From Paraphysomonas bandaiensis (taxonomy: Eukaryota > Chrysophyceae), in assembly GCA_965644295.1 (NCBI GenBank), contig CBFFRP010000394.1:124001-188000 (forward strand): a stretch of 64,000 nt of DNA, read 5' to 3'. Made by a program: the position numbers and the translations under genes. The notes below the pieces were generated by a model. The model searched no databases. It was given only the letters and a program-made list of their open reading frames with translations, and was not told where the DNA came from. Shown piece after piece: positions 12,909-23,930 of this stretch. The number at the start of each line of letters is the position of its first letter. Position 1 is the first letter of the stretch.

Positions 12909-14755
12909 TCATTCTATTGATTTGGAGTCAGACACTAAGTTCTCGACTTCCTCCTTGCTCAACCACAGCTGTTTCTTTTTCTTACTATCAATACTCTCAT
13001 CAAGCACCTGCAACAAAAGATCGGCGTCAAGCGTAGCGCTATCAGTGCCATAGGCAGCAGCTTGCCAGGCAATTGCAAGTTTACTGATCTCACGACCAGA
13101 AAATCCCTCGGTACGCTCAGCCACCGTCTTGATGGTGTCCTCCTCAATGCCGGTTACGGTTATCTGCTTTGACCCAGGCGGAGGATGGATTAGATACTGG
13201 TTCATGTATTGCGTAATCATTCTCAGACGCTCGTCCACCGTCGGAAGCTTAAATTCAACCATCTCGTCGATGCGGTCATTGATCGCCCAGTCGAACTGGT
13301 CAGGCTGGTTAGAGGCATAAACAACCATAAACTTATGAGACGCCTCTCCTGTTCGATAGAGGAACGCGTTCAGTGCGTTGCGTACGTCTTCGGATATGTG
13401 TTCCGTGCTTCTCTTCCTTAAAAAAGCGTCGGCCTCGTCAACAAATAGCAAGACGCCCTTTTGGGTGGTATTAGCCCAGTCAAACAATTTGTGTATCTCT
13501 GTCACACCCTCCTTTCCTAGAGGTGCGATATCTCCTCCAGTCATAATAGCATAATGCAGACCTGATTCTCTGGCCATGCCTTTAGCAAACATTGTTTTTC
13601 CAGTACCAGGTGGGCCGTGCAAAAGTACGTGGCGAAAAGGGGCCCTGTTCTTCTTTGTATTTGCTGTGCTCGTAGCCACACGACGCAAGCGCTGATCTAG
13701 CCTCGGCTCGAGAATGACATTTTTAAGAGCATTATTTCCCTCTGCCGACCCGAAAGCAAGACGGAAAGAGTTGACAGGGGTTCGTGCCATCTGAAGAAAG
13801 CTTTTCTTTGTTGTCTCACGGACAAGAGATGGTTTACCAAGTCGTGCTTCCACATACCGTCCAACCACACCGGTAGATACGCGCGCCGCATAAAGGCCAA
13901 AAGCAACTCCAGTAAGTGTGATAGTGGTGTTGATAAGTTTATCCTTGTCAGTAAGAAAATCCTGTACTCCCCGTCCGATTGTGGACCCAGCCAAATTGAT
14001 TCCTTGCAGAACTGTGTCGCGGTATTCCTTGGCTTCCACGATCTTCTTCTCAATAGACAGATCATGATTTGAGCGTTCTTGTCTTATGCGTCCCTCAGTT
14101 TCAGCTTTTACTCTAGCCATTTCCGTCTACAAAAGGCGAGTCATACATTGCAATTTACTATGCCTTCACACGCTACTGACCTGTTGACGAAGATCAGCTT
14201 CGTACTCTAGAGTCTTTCGTCTAATCGCTTCTTGTCGTGCCAGCGACTCCTCTGCTTTTTGGCGCTCCTCATCTTGCATTCGCTTTTGGCTTGCTATTTG
14301 TTCGGCCATTCGTTGCCTTTCAAGTTGATCTTTGTAATTACTGCGCGCTTTATCATGCTCTGTCTGCCGTGACAAAGTCCTTGCTGCTGACTCTTCTTCT
14401 TCTTGCACTTTTCTAATGGCAAGCTCTTGTTGCATTGCTTGAAACTTAGCTCTTTCAGATTCATGATCTTTTTGCTTTGTGATTTCTTGGGTAGAAATCA
14501 GTCTCAAAGCATCTTTTGCGTTGTGTGACTTGTCAAGATCCTTCGCAGCTCTTGCAGCTCTTTCTAGTGCAGAAGGATCAAACCCATGCACAGATGTTGA
14601 GCCAGATGATGATCCTTTTGCATCTTCTGGAGGAGTGCTAATATAACACAATGTTAAGAAATGCATAAGGATATATGATGCAATGTGATGTACCTGAGAT
14701 TCATCGCTAATTCTCCAGGAGATTCCGGTTTACCTTTACCAAATCCAGAAAACAT
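12909..14755 (-). CDS. ATAD3: ATAD3-type mitochondrial AAA ATPase (3 exons)
   Basis: Exons on the minus strand are 14755-14694, 14637-14181 and 14126-12909, giving 578 residues (introns 56 and 54 nt). The start MFSGFGKGKPESPGELAM resembles the short glycine-rich opening of ATAD3. FDPSALERAARAAKDLDKS and the long coiled coil (EERQKAEESLARQEAIRRKT) match its N-terminal half. A transmembrane segment lies near residues 235-255 (TITLTGVAFGLYAARVSTGV). The AAA module has Walker A (GPPGTGKT), Walker B (GVLLFVDEADAF), sensor 1 (VVYASNQ) and a GFSGREISKL sensor 2 region. Family knowledge: an inner mitochondrial membrane ATPase linked to nucleoid organisation, cristae and lipid contacts. Length is normal and all catalytic motifs are intact. 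Confidence 0.95.
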
Positions 14756-15215
14756 ATTCAACTAAACCAATGTAACAAACACAAACACTTTATTATATCA
14801 AGCAACGTAATGATACTTCTTGCTTGAGGAGTTATTTCTTTTTCTAAGTGCAATAGGAACATGGAGCATCTAAGTGCATCTATATGGACAGCTATGAGCC
14901 ATCAAAACATAATCTACAAGAAGGAAATCTAATGAGATATTTACCAATAATTATGTATTTCTTCTATTTGATTGGCTGGGAAGTGGAAATACATCTACCA
15001 CATCAACTCTCTCTATACTCTCTGTACAACACAGTCCTCATGTATGTGCACTGCTATACAGCAGTATGAAAGTGTGCACTATGTTTGTGAACATGCTGTA
15101 TATGAAAAATACGTATAGAAAGTCTGTAGAGGAAAAATTGGTGTTTCTATAATTAAAAAGTGATGATTTTTATACAATTACTGCTAAAATTCTTCATAGC
15201 GTACTGTGTCTGAGT
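14756..15215. promoter_or_regulatory. ATAD3 upstream region
   Basis: About 460 bp of AT-rich DNA between the ATAD3 start and the left inverted repeat. It probably holds the ATAD3 promoter. No gene or RNA is seen. Confidence 0.35.
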
Positions 15216-15561
15216 AGATATCTAGACTTATGTACATAATTATGTCTGGACAAATTGCAGGATGTGATGATAGATAGATATCTTGATATTTGGACAGATT
15301 TTGGTGTCTGAGTGCTTTTTTATGATGACTTTCTATAAATACTATAGTTTTTTGGCTTGGACAGACTATTTGTTCTAGTTTTGGCATATAGTTTTTATCC
15401 CTACTTTTTATATATTGTGACGTAAAGTATGAAATAATTGTCTACTGCTGTACCATGTATGTGCGTATGTCTGTGAAGAAGTATGTATCCACAATATCTA
15501 GATAGGAGTTTCTACCCACTCCTACGACAATATGCAACAACAGAGGAGTATATCAACACCT
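15216..15561 (+). repeat. Left arm of inverted repeat
   Basis: Matches the reverse complement of 24131-24392. Shared blocks include GCAGGATGTGATGATAGATA, TTTGGACAGATTTTGGTGTC, TGACGTAAAGT, CTAGATAGGAGTTTCTA and TATATCAACACCT, in the same order. The left arm has about 70 extra bases at roughly 15345-15415. Outside that gap, by-eye identity is high, with scattered substitutions. Confidence 0.85.
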
Positions 15562-15669
15562 ACACACACACATACATGTACAGTACATATATATACTGTA
15601 GCTATATATATATATATATATTACCATCTTAGTTGTTTCGTGTAGTCTTTAGAAGAACATACAAACAGA
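15562..15669 (+). promoter_or_regulatory. Zinc-finger gene upstream region
   Basis: Just over 100 bp between the left arm and the zinc-finger ATG. It contains CA repeats followed by a TA run (about 15603-15620). The promoter may lie here or within the arm itself; this is inference. Confidence 0.3.
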
Positions 15670-18600
15670 ATGCATGTCTTTTATCTCGAATGTCAGTACT
15701 GTGAGAGAAGATTTAAATCAACTGGAGAATTAAATGAGCATATAAGCAGAGCTCATTTGAATCTATTTGAGTGTACACAGTGTCGCATAACATTCACAAC
15801 AAAAACAGAATTGAAGAGGCATAAAAGAGAAGAGCATACCAAACGCTTCAAATGTAGTGAATGTAACCGCAAATTTAGATCAAAAGGAGGATTAGAGGAG
15901 CATACAAAGAAAATGCATGTGAATTACATCAACTGTGAGTGTTGTGACCAAACCTTCAGATCTCGATATGAATTAGAAGAGCATATTAACACTGTGAATA
16001 TGAAAATCTTTAAGTGTGAGTGTTGTGACCAAACCTTCAGATCTCAATATGAATTAGAAGAGCATATCAATACTGTGCATAAGAATTTCTTCGGGTGTGA
16101 GTATTGTACCCAAACCTTCAGATCTCAATATGAATTAGAGGGGCATATCAACACTGTGCATGTGAATTACTTCGAGTGTGCGTATTGTACCCAAAACTTC
16201 AGATGTCAATATGATTTAGAAGAGCATATCAACACTGTGCATGTGGATTACTTCGAGTGTGAGTATTGTACCCAAAACTTCAGCTCTCAATATGATTTAG
16301 AAGAGCATATCAACACTGTGCATATGAAAATCTTTAAGTGTGAGTGTTGTGACCAAACCTTCAGATCTCAATATGATTTAGAAGAGCATATCAATACTTT
16401 GCATGTGGATTACTTCGAGTGTCAGTATTGTACCCAAACTTTCAGATGTCAATATGAATTAGAGGGGCATATCAACACTATGCATATGAATCAATTTAGG
16501 TGTGAGTGTTGTGACCAAACCTTTAGAACTAGAGTCGATCTGGAGGAGCATATCAATACTTTGCATGTGGATTACTTCGAGTGTCAGTATTGTAAAAAAC
16601 AATTCAGGTCTCAATATGAATTAGAGGAACATATCGGCACTATGCATATGAATGAATTTAGGTGTGAGTGTTGTGACCAAACCTTCAGATCTGAATATAA
16701 TTTAGAAGAGCATATCAATACTGTGCATATGAATCCATTAGAGTGTAGGAAATGTCGCATAATATTCGTAACGAAAAAAGCATTGAAGAGGCATCGAAAA
16801 GAAGTCCATGCTAACAAACCCTTCATGTGTTCTGAATGTAACCGAAAATTTATATCAAAAGGAGCATTAGAGAGTCATACAAAAACTATACATATGCAAC
16901 AATATGAGTGTACGAAATGTCCCATAATATTCACAACAAACAAGGAATTGTGCAGACATATAAGAGAAGAGCATAATATACGTTTCAAATGTGCTGAATG
17001 TAACTGCGAATTGAAATCAGAAAGTGCATTAGAGAGGCATACAAAGAGAGTTCATTTGAATCAATTGGAGTGTACACAGTGTCGCATAACATTCACAACA
17101 AAAACAGAATTGAAGAGGCATAAAAGAGAAGAGCATACCAAACGCTTCAAATGTAGTGAATGTAACCGCAAATTTAGATCAAAAGGAGGATTAGAGGAGC
17201 ATACAAAGAAAATGCATGTGAATTACATCAACTGTGAGTGTTGTGACCAAACCTTCAGATCTCGATATGAATTAGAAGAGCATATCAACACTGTGAATAT
17301 GAAAATCTTTAAGTGTGAGTGTTGTGACCAAACCTTCAAATCTCAATATGAATTAGAAGAGCATATCAATACTGTGCATACGAATTTCTTCGGGTGTGAG
17401 TATTGTACCCAAACCTTCAGCTCTCGATATGAATTAGAAGAACATATCAACACTGTGCATGTGAATTACTTCGAGTGTGCGTATTGTACCCAAAACTTCA
17501 GATGTCAATATGATTTAGAAGAGCATATCAACACTGTGCATGTGGATTACTTCGAGTGTGAGTATTGTACCCAAAACTTCAGCTCTCAATATGATTTAGA
17601 AGAGCATATCAACACTGTGCATATGAAAATCTTTAAGTGTGAGTGTTGTGACCAAACCTTCAGATCTCAATATGATTTAGAGGAACATATCGGCACTGTG
17701 CATATGAAAATCTTTAGGTGTGAGTGTTGTGACCAAACCTTTAGAACTAGAGTCGATCTGGAGGAGCATATCAATACTTTGCATGTGGATTACTTCGAGT
17801 GTCAGTATTGTAAAAAACAATTCAGGTCTCAATATGAATTAGAGGAACATATCGGCACTATGCATATGAATGAATTTAGGTGTGAGTGTTGTGACCAAAC
17901 CTTCAGATCTCAATATGAATTAGAAGAGCATATCAACACTGTGCATGTGATTATCATCGAGTGTGAGTGTTGTGACCAAACCTTCAGATCTCAATATGAA
18001 TTAGAAGAGCATATCAACACTGTGCATACGAATTTCTTCGGGTGTGAGTATTGTGACCAAACCTTCAGATCTCAATATGATTTAGAAGAGCATATCAACA
18101 CTGTGCATACGAATTTCTTCGGGTGTGAGTATTGTACCCAAAACTTCAGATCTCAATATGAATTAGATGGGCATATCAACACTATGCATATGAATCAATT
18201 TAGGTGTGAGTGTTGTGACCAAACCTTTAGAACTAGAGTCGATCTGGAGGAGCATATCAATACTTTGCATGTGGATTACTTCGAGTGTCAGTATTGTAAA
18301 AAACAATTCAGGTCTGAATATGATTTAGAGGAGCATATCGGCACTATGCATATGAATGAATTTAGGTGTGAGTGTTGTGACCAAACCTTCAAATCTCAAT
18401 TTGATTTAGAAGAGCATATCAACACTGTGCATATGAAAATCTTCGGGTGTGAGTGTTGTGACCAAACCTTCAGATCTCAATATGATTTAGAAGAGCATAT
18501 CAACACTGTGCATACGAATTTCTTCGGGTGTGAGTATTGTACCCAAAACTTCAGATCTCAATATGAATTAGATGGGCATATCAACACTATGCATATGAAT

Positions 18601-21600
18601 CAGTTTAGGTGTGAGTGTTGTGACCAAACCTTTAGAACTAGAGTCGATCTGGAGGAGCATATCAATACTTTGCATGTGGATTACTTTAAGTGTCAGTATT
18701 GTAAAAAACAATTCAGGTCTGAATATGATTTAGAGGAGCATATCGGCACTATGCATATGAATGAATTTAGGTGTGAGTGTTGTGACCAAACCTTCAAATC
18801 TCAATTTGATTTAGAAGAGCATATCAACACTGTGCATATGAAAATCTTCGGGTGTGAGTGTTGTGACCAAACCTTCAGATCTCAGTATAATTTAGAAGAG
18901 TATATCAATACTGTGCATATGAATCCATTAGAGTGTAGGAAATGTCGCATAATATTCGTAACGAAAAAAGCATTGAAGAGGCATCAAAAAGAAGTCCATG
19001 CTAACAAACCCTTCATGTGTTCTGAATGTAACCGAAAATTTATATCAAAAGGAGCATTAGAGAGTCATACAAAAACTATACATATGCATGAGTGTACGAA
19101 ATGTCCCATAATATTCACAACAAACAAGGAATTGTGCAGACATATAAGAGAAGAGCATAATATACGTTTCAAATGTGCTGAATGTAACTGCGAATTGAAA
19201 TCAGAAAGTGCATTAGAGAGGCATACAAAGAGAGTTCATTTGAATTTGGAGTGTACACAGTGTCGCATAACATTCACAACAAAAACAGAATTGAAGAGGC
19301 ATAAAAGAGAAGAGCATACCAAACGCTTCAAATGTAGTGAATGTAACCGCAAATTTAGATCAAAAGGAGGATTAGAGGAGCATACAAAGAAAATGCATGT
19401 GAATTACATCAACTGTGAGTGTTGTGACCAAACCTTCAGATCTCGATATGAATTAGAAGAGCATATTAACACTGTGCATATGAAAATCTTTAAGTGTGAG
19501 TGTTGTGACCAAACCTTCAAATCTCAATATGAATTAGAAGAGCATATCAATACTGTGCATACGAATTTCTTCGGGTGTGAGTATTGTGACCAAACCTTCA
19601 GATCTCAATATGATTTAGAGGGGCATATCAACACTATGCATATGAATCAATTTAGGTGTGAGTGTTGTGACCAAACCTTTAGAACTAGAGTCGATCTGGA
19701 GGAGCATATCAATACTTTGCATGTGGATTACTTCGAGTGTCAGTATTGTAAAAAACAATTCAGGTCTCAATATGAATTAGAGGAACATATCGGCACTATG
19801 CATATGAATGAATTTAGGTGTGAGTGTTGTGACCAAACCTTCAGATCTCAATATGAATTAGAAGAGCATATCAACACTGTGCATGTGATTATCATCGAGT
19901 GTGAGTGTTGTGACCAAACCTTCAAATCTCAATATGAATTAGAAGAGCATATCAATACTGTGCATGTGAATTTCTTCGGGTGTGAGTGTTGTGACCAAAC
20001 CTTCAGATCTCAATATGATTTAGAGGAGCATATCAACACTGTGCATACGAATTTCTTCGGGTGTGAGTATTGTACCCAAAACTTCAGATCTCAATATGAA
20101 TTAGAGGGGCATATCAACACTATGCATATGAATCAATTTAGGTGTGAGTGTTGTGACCAAACCTTTAGAACTAGAGTCGATCTGGAGGAGCATATCAATA
20201 CTTTGCATGTGGATTACTTCGAGTGTCAGTATTGTAAAAAACAATTCAGGTCTCAATATGATTTAGAGGAACATATCGGCACTGTGCATATGAAAATCTT
20301 TAGGTGTGAGTGTTGTGACCAAACCTTTAGAACTAGAGTCGATCTGGAGGAGCATATCAATACTTTGCATGTGGATTACTTCGAGTGTCAGTATTGTAAA
20401 AAACAATTCAGGTCTCAATATGAATTAGAGGAACATATCGGCACTATGCATATGAATGAATTTAGGTGTGAGTGTTGTGACCAAACCTTCAGATCTGAAT
20501 ATGATTTAGAAGAGCATATCAACACTGTGCATATGAATCAGTTTAGGGGTAAGTGTTGTGACCGAAACTTCAGTTCTCAATATGATTTAGAGGAGCATAT
20601 CAACACTTTGCATGTGAATATCATCGAGTGTGAGTATTGTGGTCGAAACTTCAAATCTACAAGAGCATTAATGTTGCATACAAACAGAGTGCATTTGAAT
20701 CATTTTGAGTGTAAGCATTGTCACATAACATTCACCACAAAAGTTGCATTGAAGAGGCATATAAGAGAAGAGCATATCAAACGCTTCGAGTGTGATTTTT
20801 GTGACCAGAACTTCATATCTAAAAGAGCATTAGAGCAGCATGCAAGCACTTTGCATATGTATTACTTCAATTGTGTGTATTGTGGTCAGAACTTCATATC
20901 GAAAAGAGCATTAAAGCAGCATACAAAGAGAATGCATATGAGTTTATTCGAGTGTGAGTGTTGTGACCAAACCTTCCCGACTGAAGTCGATTTAGAGGAG
21001 CATATCAATACTTTGCATGTGGATTACTTCGAGTGTCAGTATTGTAAAAAACAATTCAGGTCTAACAGAGTATTAAAGCGTCATGCAAACAGGGTGCATT
21101 CGAATCAATTTGAGTGCAAGCACTGTCACATATCATTCAGAGCAAAAGCTGCATTGAAGAGGCATATAAGAGAAGAGCATATCAAACGCTTCGAGTGTGA
21201 TTTTTGTGACCAGAACTTCATATCTAAAAGAGCATTAAAGCGACATACAAAGGCCATGCATTCGAATAGCTTCCAGTGCAATTATTGCGACAAGCATTTT
21301 AGATCTAAAAGAGAATTAGAACAACACACAAATATTATACATATGTATAACTTCAATTGTGTGTATTGTGGTCAGAACTTCATATCGAAAAGAGCATTAA
21401 AGCGGCATACAAAGAGAATGCATATGTATTACTTCGTGTGTGAGTGTTGTGACCGAACCTTCCCGACTGAAGTCGATTTAGAGGAGCATATCAATACTGT
21501 GCATATGAATGAATTTAAGTGTGAGTGTTGTGACCAAACATTTAGAACTAGAGTCGATCTGGAGGAGCATATCAATACTTTGCATGTGGATTACTTCGAG

Positions 21601-22257
21601 TGTCAGTATTGTAAAAAACAATTCAGATCTAACAGAGTATTAAAGCGGCATGCAAACAGGGTGCATTCGAATCAATTTGAGTGCAAGCACTGTCACATAT
21701 CATTCAGAGCAAAAGCTGCATTGAAAAGACATATAAGAGATCAGCATACCAAACCCACAGGGTGTGATTATTATAATAGCTGGAAATTTAGATCAAGAGG
21801 AGCATTAAAACGGTACACAAAGGGAGTGCATTCGAATAGTTTCCAGTGCAAGTATTTTGACCGTATGTTCAAATATAAAAGTGTTTTGAAAACGCACAAC
21901 ACGAGTAAGCACCCTCTGGAACCAGACGTGTTTTCTGGGATACCTTTTGAAGGAGCTCAGGGATACTGGGTGTATCGTAATGAATTCATTGAAGACAAAG
22001 GATTTGGAATGTTTAAATGCTCATCTTGCTCACGTGCTTGGCTATCTGCCCATGCCCGTAGAGAACAATACAATCAAAATTGCCAGAAATGCGAAGTATC
22101 CGTAGCCCCATATATTATGTGGATATCTACAGAAGAACATGAGCCTCACTCGCACACGACACAACATGATGCTTCAAGATGTGATGCATGCAGAGCAGGG
22201 GACTATTGCACGACTTCTGCGAGTGTGAGTGTGTTGTCACCACATCTTTACAACTGA
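15670..22257 (+). CDS. Giant tandem C2H2 zinc-finger protein ending in a 3CxxC-type zinc domain
   Basis: One intronless open frame of 2195 residues. From residue 8 to about 2080 it is a continuous array of roughly 75 C2H2 fingers with a 27-residue (81-bp) period: C-x2-C-x12-H-x4-H joined by five-residue linkers such as MKIFK or VDYFE, not the common TGEKP type. Most fingers have near-identical helices (RSQYELEEHINTVH, RTRVDLEEHINTLH, TTKTELKRHKREEH). A few have lost a ligand, for example HINTVN and EEYINTVH. After the array, GMFKCSSCSRAWLSA, NQNCQKCEVS and SRCDACRAGDYC fit a 3CxxC zinc-binding domain (as in ZAR1/RTP proteins), giving a defined C-terminus. Larger blocks are duplicated, so the array grew by segmental tandem duplication. 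Function is unknown. Confidence 0.85.
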   Translation: MHVFYLECQYCERRFKSTGELNEHISRAHLNLFECTQCRITFTTKTELKRHKREEHTKRFKCSECNRKFRSKGGLEEHTKKMHVNYINCECCDQTFRSRYELEEHINTVNMKIFKCECCDQTFRSQYELEEHINTVHKNFFGCEYCTQTFRSQYELEGHINTVHVNYFECAYCTQNFRCQYDLEEHINTVHVDYFECEYCTQNFSSQYDLEEHINTVHMKIFKCECCDQTFRSQYDLEEHINTLHVDYFECQYCTQTFRCQYELEGHINTMHMNQFRCECCDQTFRTRVDLEEHINTLHVDYFECQYCKKQFRSQYELEEHIGTMHMNEFRCECCDQTFRSEYNLEEHINTVHMNPLECRKCRIIFVTKKALKRHRKEVHANKPFMCSECNRKFISKGALESHTKTIHMQQYECTKCPIIFTTNKELCRHIREEHNIRFKCAECNCELKSESALERHTKRVHLNQLECTQCRITFTTKTELKRHKREEHTKRFKCSECNRKFRSKGGLEEHTKKMHVNYINCECCDQTFRSRYELEEHINTVNMKIFKCECCDQTFKSQYELEEHINTVHTNFFGCEYCTQTFSSRYELEEHINTVHVNYFECAYCTQNFRCQYDLEEHINTVHVDYFECEYCTQNFSSQYDLEEHINTVHMKIFKCECCDQTFRSQYDLEEHIGTVHMKIFRCECCDQTFRTRVDLEEHINTLHVDYFECQYCKKQFRSQYELEEHIGTMHMNEFRCECCDQTFRSQYELEEHINTVHVIIIECECCDQTFRSQYELEEHINTVHTNFFGCEYCDQTFRSQYDLEEHINTVHTNFFGCEYCTQNFRSQYELDGHINTMHMNQFRCECCDQTFRTRVDLEEHINTLHVDYFECQYCKKQFRSEYDLEEHIGTMHMNEFRCECCDQTFKSQFDLEEHINTVHMKIFGCECCDQTFRSQYDLEEHINTVHTNFFGCEYCTQNFRSQYELDGHINTMHMNQFRCECCDQTFRTRVDLEEHINTLHVDYFKCQYCKKQFRSEYDLEEHIGTMHMNEFRCECCDQTFKSQFDLEEHINTVHMKIFGCECCDQTFRSQYNLEEYINTVHMNPLECRKCRIIFVTKKALKRHQKEVHANKPFMCSECNRKFISKGALESHTKTIHMHECTKCPIIFTTNKELCRHIREEHNIRFKCAECNCELKSESALERHTKRVHLNLECTQCRITFTTKTELKRHKREEHTKRFKCSECNRKFRSKGGLEEHTKKMHVNYINCECCDQTFRSRYELEEHINTVHMKIFKCECCDQTFKSQYELEEHINTVHTNFFGCEYCDQTFRSQYDLEGHINTMHMNQFRCECCDQTFRTRVDLEEHINTLHVDYFECQYCKKQFRSQYELEEHIGTMHMNEFRCECCDQTFRSQYELEEHINTVHVIIIECECCDQTFKSQYELEEHINTVHVNFFGCECCDQTFRSQYDLEEHINTVHTNFFGCEYCTQNFRSQYELEGHINTMHMNQFRCECCDQTFRTRVDLEEHINTLHVDYFECQYCKKQFRSQYDLEEHIGTVHMKIFRCECCDQTFRTRVDLEEHINTLHVDYFECQYCKKQFRSQYELEEHIGTMHMNEFRCECCDQTFRSEYDLEEHINTVHMNQFRGKCCDRNFSSQYDLEEHINTLHVNIIECEYCGRNFKSTRALMLHTNRVHLNHFECKHCHITFTTKVALKRHIREEHIKRFECDFCDQNFISKRALEQHASTLHMYYFNCVYCGQNFISKRALKQHTKRMHMSLFECECCDQTFPTEVDLEEHINTLHVDYFECQYCKKQFRSNRVLKRHANRVHSNQFECKHCHISFRAKAALKRHIREEHIKRFECDFCDQNFISKRALKRHTKAMHSNSFQCNYCDKHFRSKRELEQHTNIIHMYNFNCVYCGQNFISKRALKRHTKRMHMYYFVCECCDRTFPTEVDLEEHINTVHMNEFKCECCDQTFRTRVDLEEHINTLHVDYFECQYCKKQFRSNRVLKRHANRVHSNQFECKHCHISFRAKAALKRHIRDQHTKPTGCDYYNSWKFRSRGALKRYTKGVHSNSFQCKYFDRMFKYKSVLKTHNTSKHPLEPDVFSGIPFEGAQGYWVYRNEFIEDKGFGMFKCSSCSRAWLSAHARREQYNQNCQKCEVSVAPYIMWISTEEHEPHSHTTQHDASRCDACRAGDYCTTSASVSVLSPHLYN
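15755..19500 (+). repeat. Higher-order tandem blocks in the zinc-finger array
   Basis: A multi-finger block beginning with TQCRITFTTKTELKRHKREE and running through SECNRKFRSKGGLEEHTKK occurs at about 15.77, 17.07 and 19.25 kb. The third copy has lost one or two codons in linkers (HLNLECTQC against HLNQLECTQC; HMHECTKC against HMQQYECTKC). DNA identity between copies is nearly complete, which points to recent duplication or gene conversion. Confidence 0.85.
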
Positions 22258-23080
22258 AGTCGATTTAGAGGATCATATCAACCCCATGCATTTGAATCAT
22301 ATTGAGTATAAGAAATATCAATAACAATTACAGCAAACGATGCATTGAAGAAGCGTCGACAAGAAGAGCACACCAAGCGCTTCAAATGTGCTGAATGTAA
22401 CCGCTAATTGAATTCAAAAGGGAGATTAGAGGATTATACAACCACTATATATGTGGATTACTTCGGATGTCAGTATCATGACTGCAAATTTAGATCCAAA
22501 GGAGCATTAGAGCAACATATCAACGCTGTACATGTGGATTACTTTGAATGTCAGAATTGTGACCAAAAACCATTAAATGAGCATATCAACTCTATGCATA
22601 TGGATAACTTCGAGTGTGAGTATTGTGACTTATCCCCCACAACACTACGAAAAGGTGTGAGTCCGACTTTGCTGAGGGCATTTACATTCCTCATGCTTGC
22701 GACTACATCCCTAACATTTGTACGACGGTAGTAACAGGCCTGTAAGCAAAGAATATGCGAAGCTCTACAGTAATACAGAGTGAATTCCACTCTACTTTAT
22801 GGTGTAAATTAAGGCGCTAAACTTTAAACTTAATCAATTATTAGAATTGTGATCAACATCACCGCTTATCATTTATCTCATTCACTAAATTGATATCGTC
22901 ACTAAAGCGAACATTATTATTGGAACTGAAGTCCAACTACTGAAGCATAATATCAATACTGTTCATATGAATCGAGTAGAGTATGAGTGTTGTGACCAAA
23001 CCTTTAGAACTGATGTCGATTTAGAGGAGCATGTCAACACTATGCATTAGAATCGAGTAGAGTATGAGTGTTGTGTGTTG
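22258..23080 (+). pseudogene. Decayed zinc-finger array downstream of the intact gene
   Basis: After the stop codon, finger-encoding DNA continues in fragments: TGTGCTGAATGTAACCGC near 22389, a partly open stretch at 22432-22640 with ALEQHINAVH and NEHINSMH, and a last remnant near 22980-23060 matching TGTTGTGACCAAACCTTTAG of the main array. Stops, frameshifts and an unrelated insertion (about 22640-22960) interrupt it. It is not translatable as one protein. It may be the old 3' part of a longer array. Confidence 0.8.
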
Positions 23081-23930
23081 AAATACGTATGTTTCTCTAT
23101 AAGGAATGAAGCATGAAGCTGTCCTTCACTGGAACACTTGTTCACCAAAGTTGAAGGAATTGTGCTGTTGATTAACTTTTACCTCGACATTGTATTAATG
23201 ATCAATGATTACATCGCATTCAAACCAATATCTTGAGAAATCATTGATATCAATATATTGTTACTTTTTAGCATCTCCCCTAACTTCAATGCAGAGAAAG
23301 TGGGTGATCTCCGTGGTGAACTTATCTTATCAGGAAGTGTTGCTGCTCACGATAGATATATTTATCACCGCTTGGCCGCTTGGTGCAGCCCGAATATATT
23401 AGCTGTCTATTGATTATTTACATAAACGGTTTCCATTAACGGTTACCAGATAGCACTGTAGAATACGTTAAATAGAATGTGAGAAACTGTATTACGTACT
23501 CAAACATACTATATAGCTTTAACTGCTGTGAAACAGAAGTTGATCAGGCTTGACATGAACGAAATCTATTATCATTACAACATAATATAATTGTGTTAGT
23601 GCCAAACTATATCACCACATCGTAATATTTACTTGAACGAATCAATGATATACTTGTACAAAAAATCTATATTATGCAACTTGTACAATATATCGCATTC
23701 GCTAAACAATTGAAGCGATATGGTGTATCCATGTGAGGTGTATTGTAAGCTATCTCTTCATCTCTGATACACTTATACGGTGCGAATATATATGAGCTGA
23801 AAGTGTGAATTAAAAGTCATTCAAAAATTTAAATCATTACAGATGATAATAAAATTTGGCTTTAGAATAGATGCATAGCGTATCAAATATTGCGTAAAAC
23901 AGCACACCACTGGACTCCTCAGATATCACC
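23081..23930. other. AT-rich spacer inside the candidate element
   Basis: About 850 bp with no convincing coding frame, RNA or repeat. It lies between the zinc-finger remnants and the coding-like fragment at 23930-24130. Confidence 0.4.
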
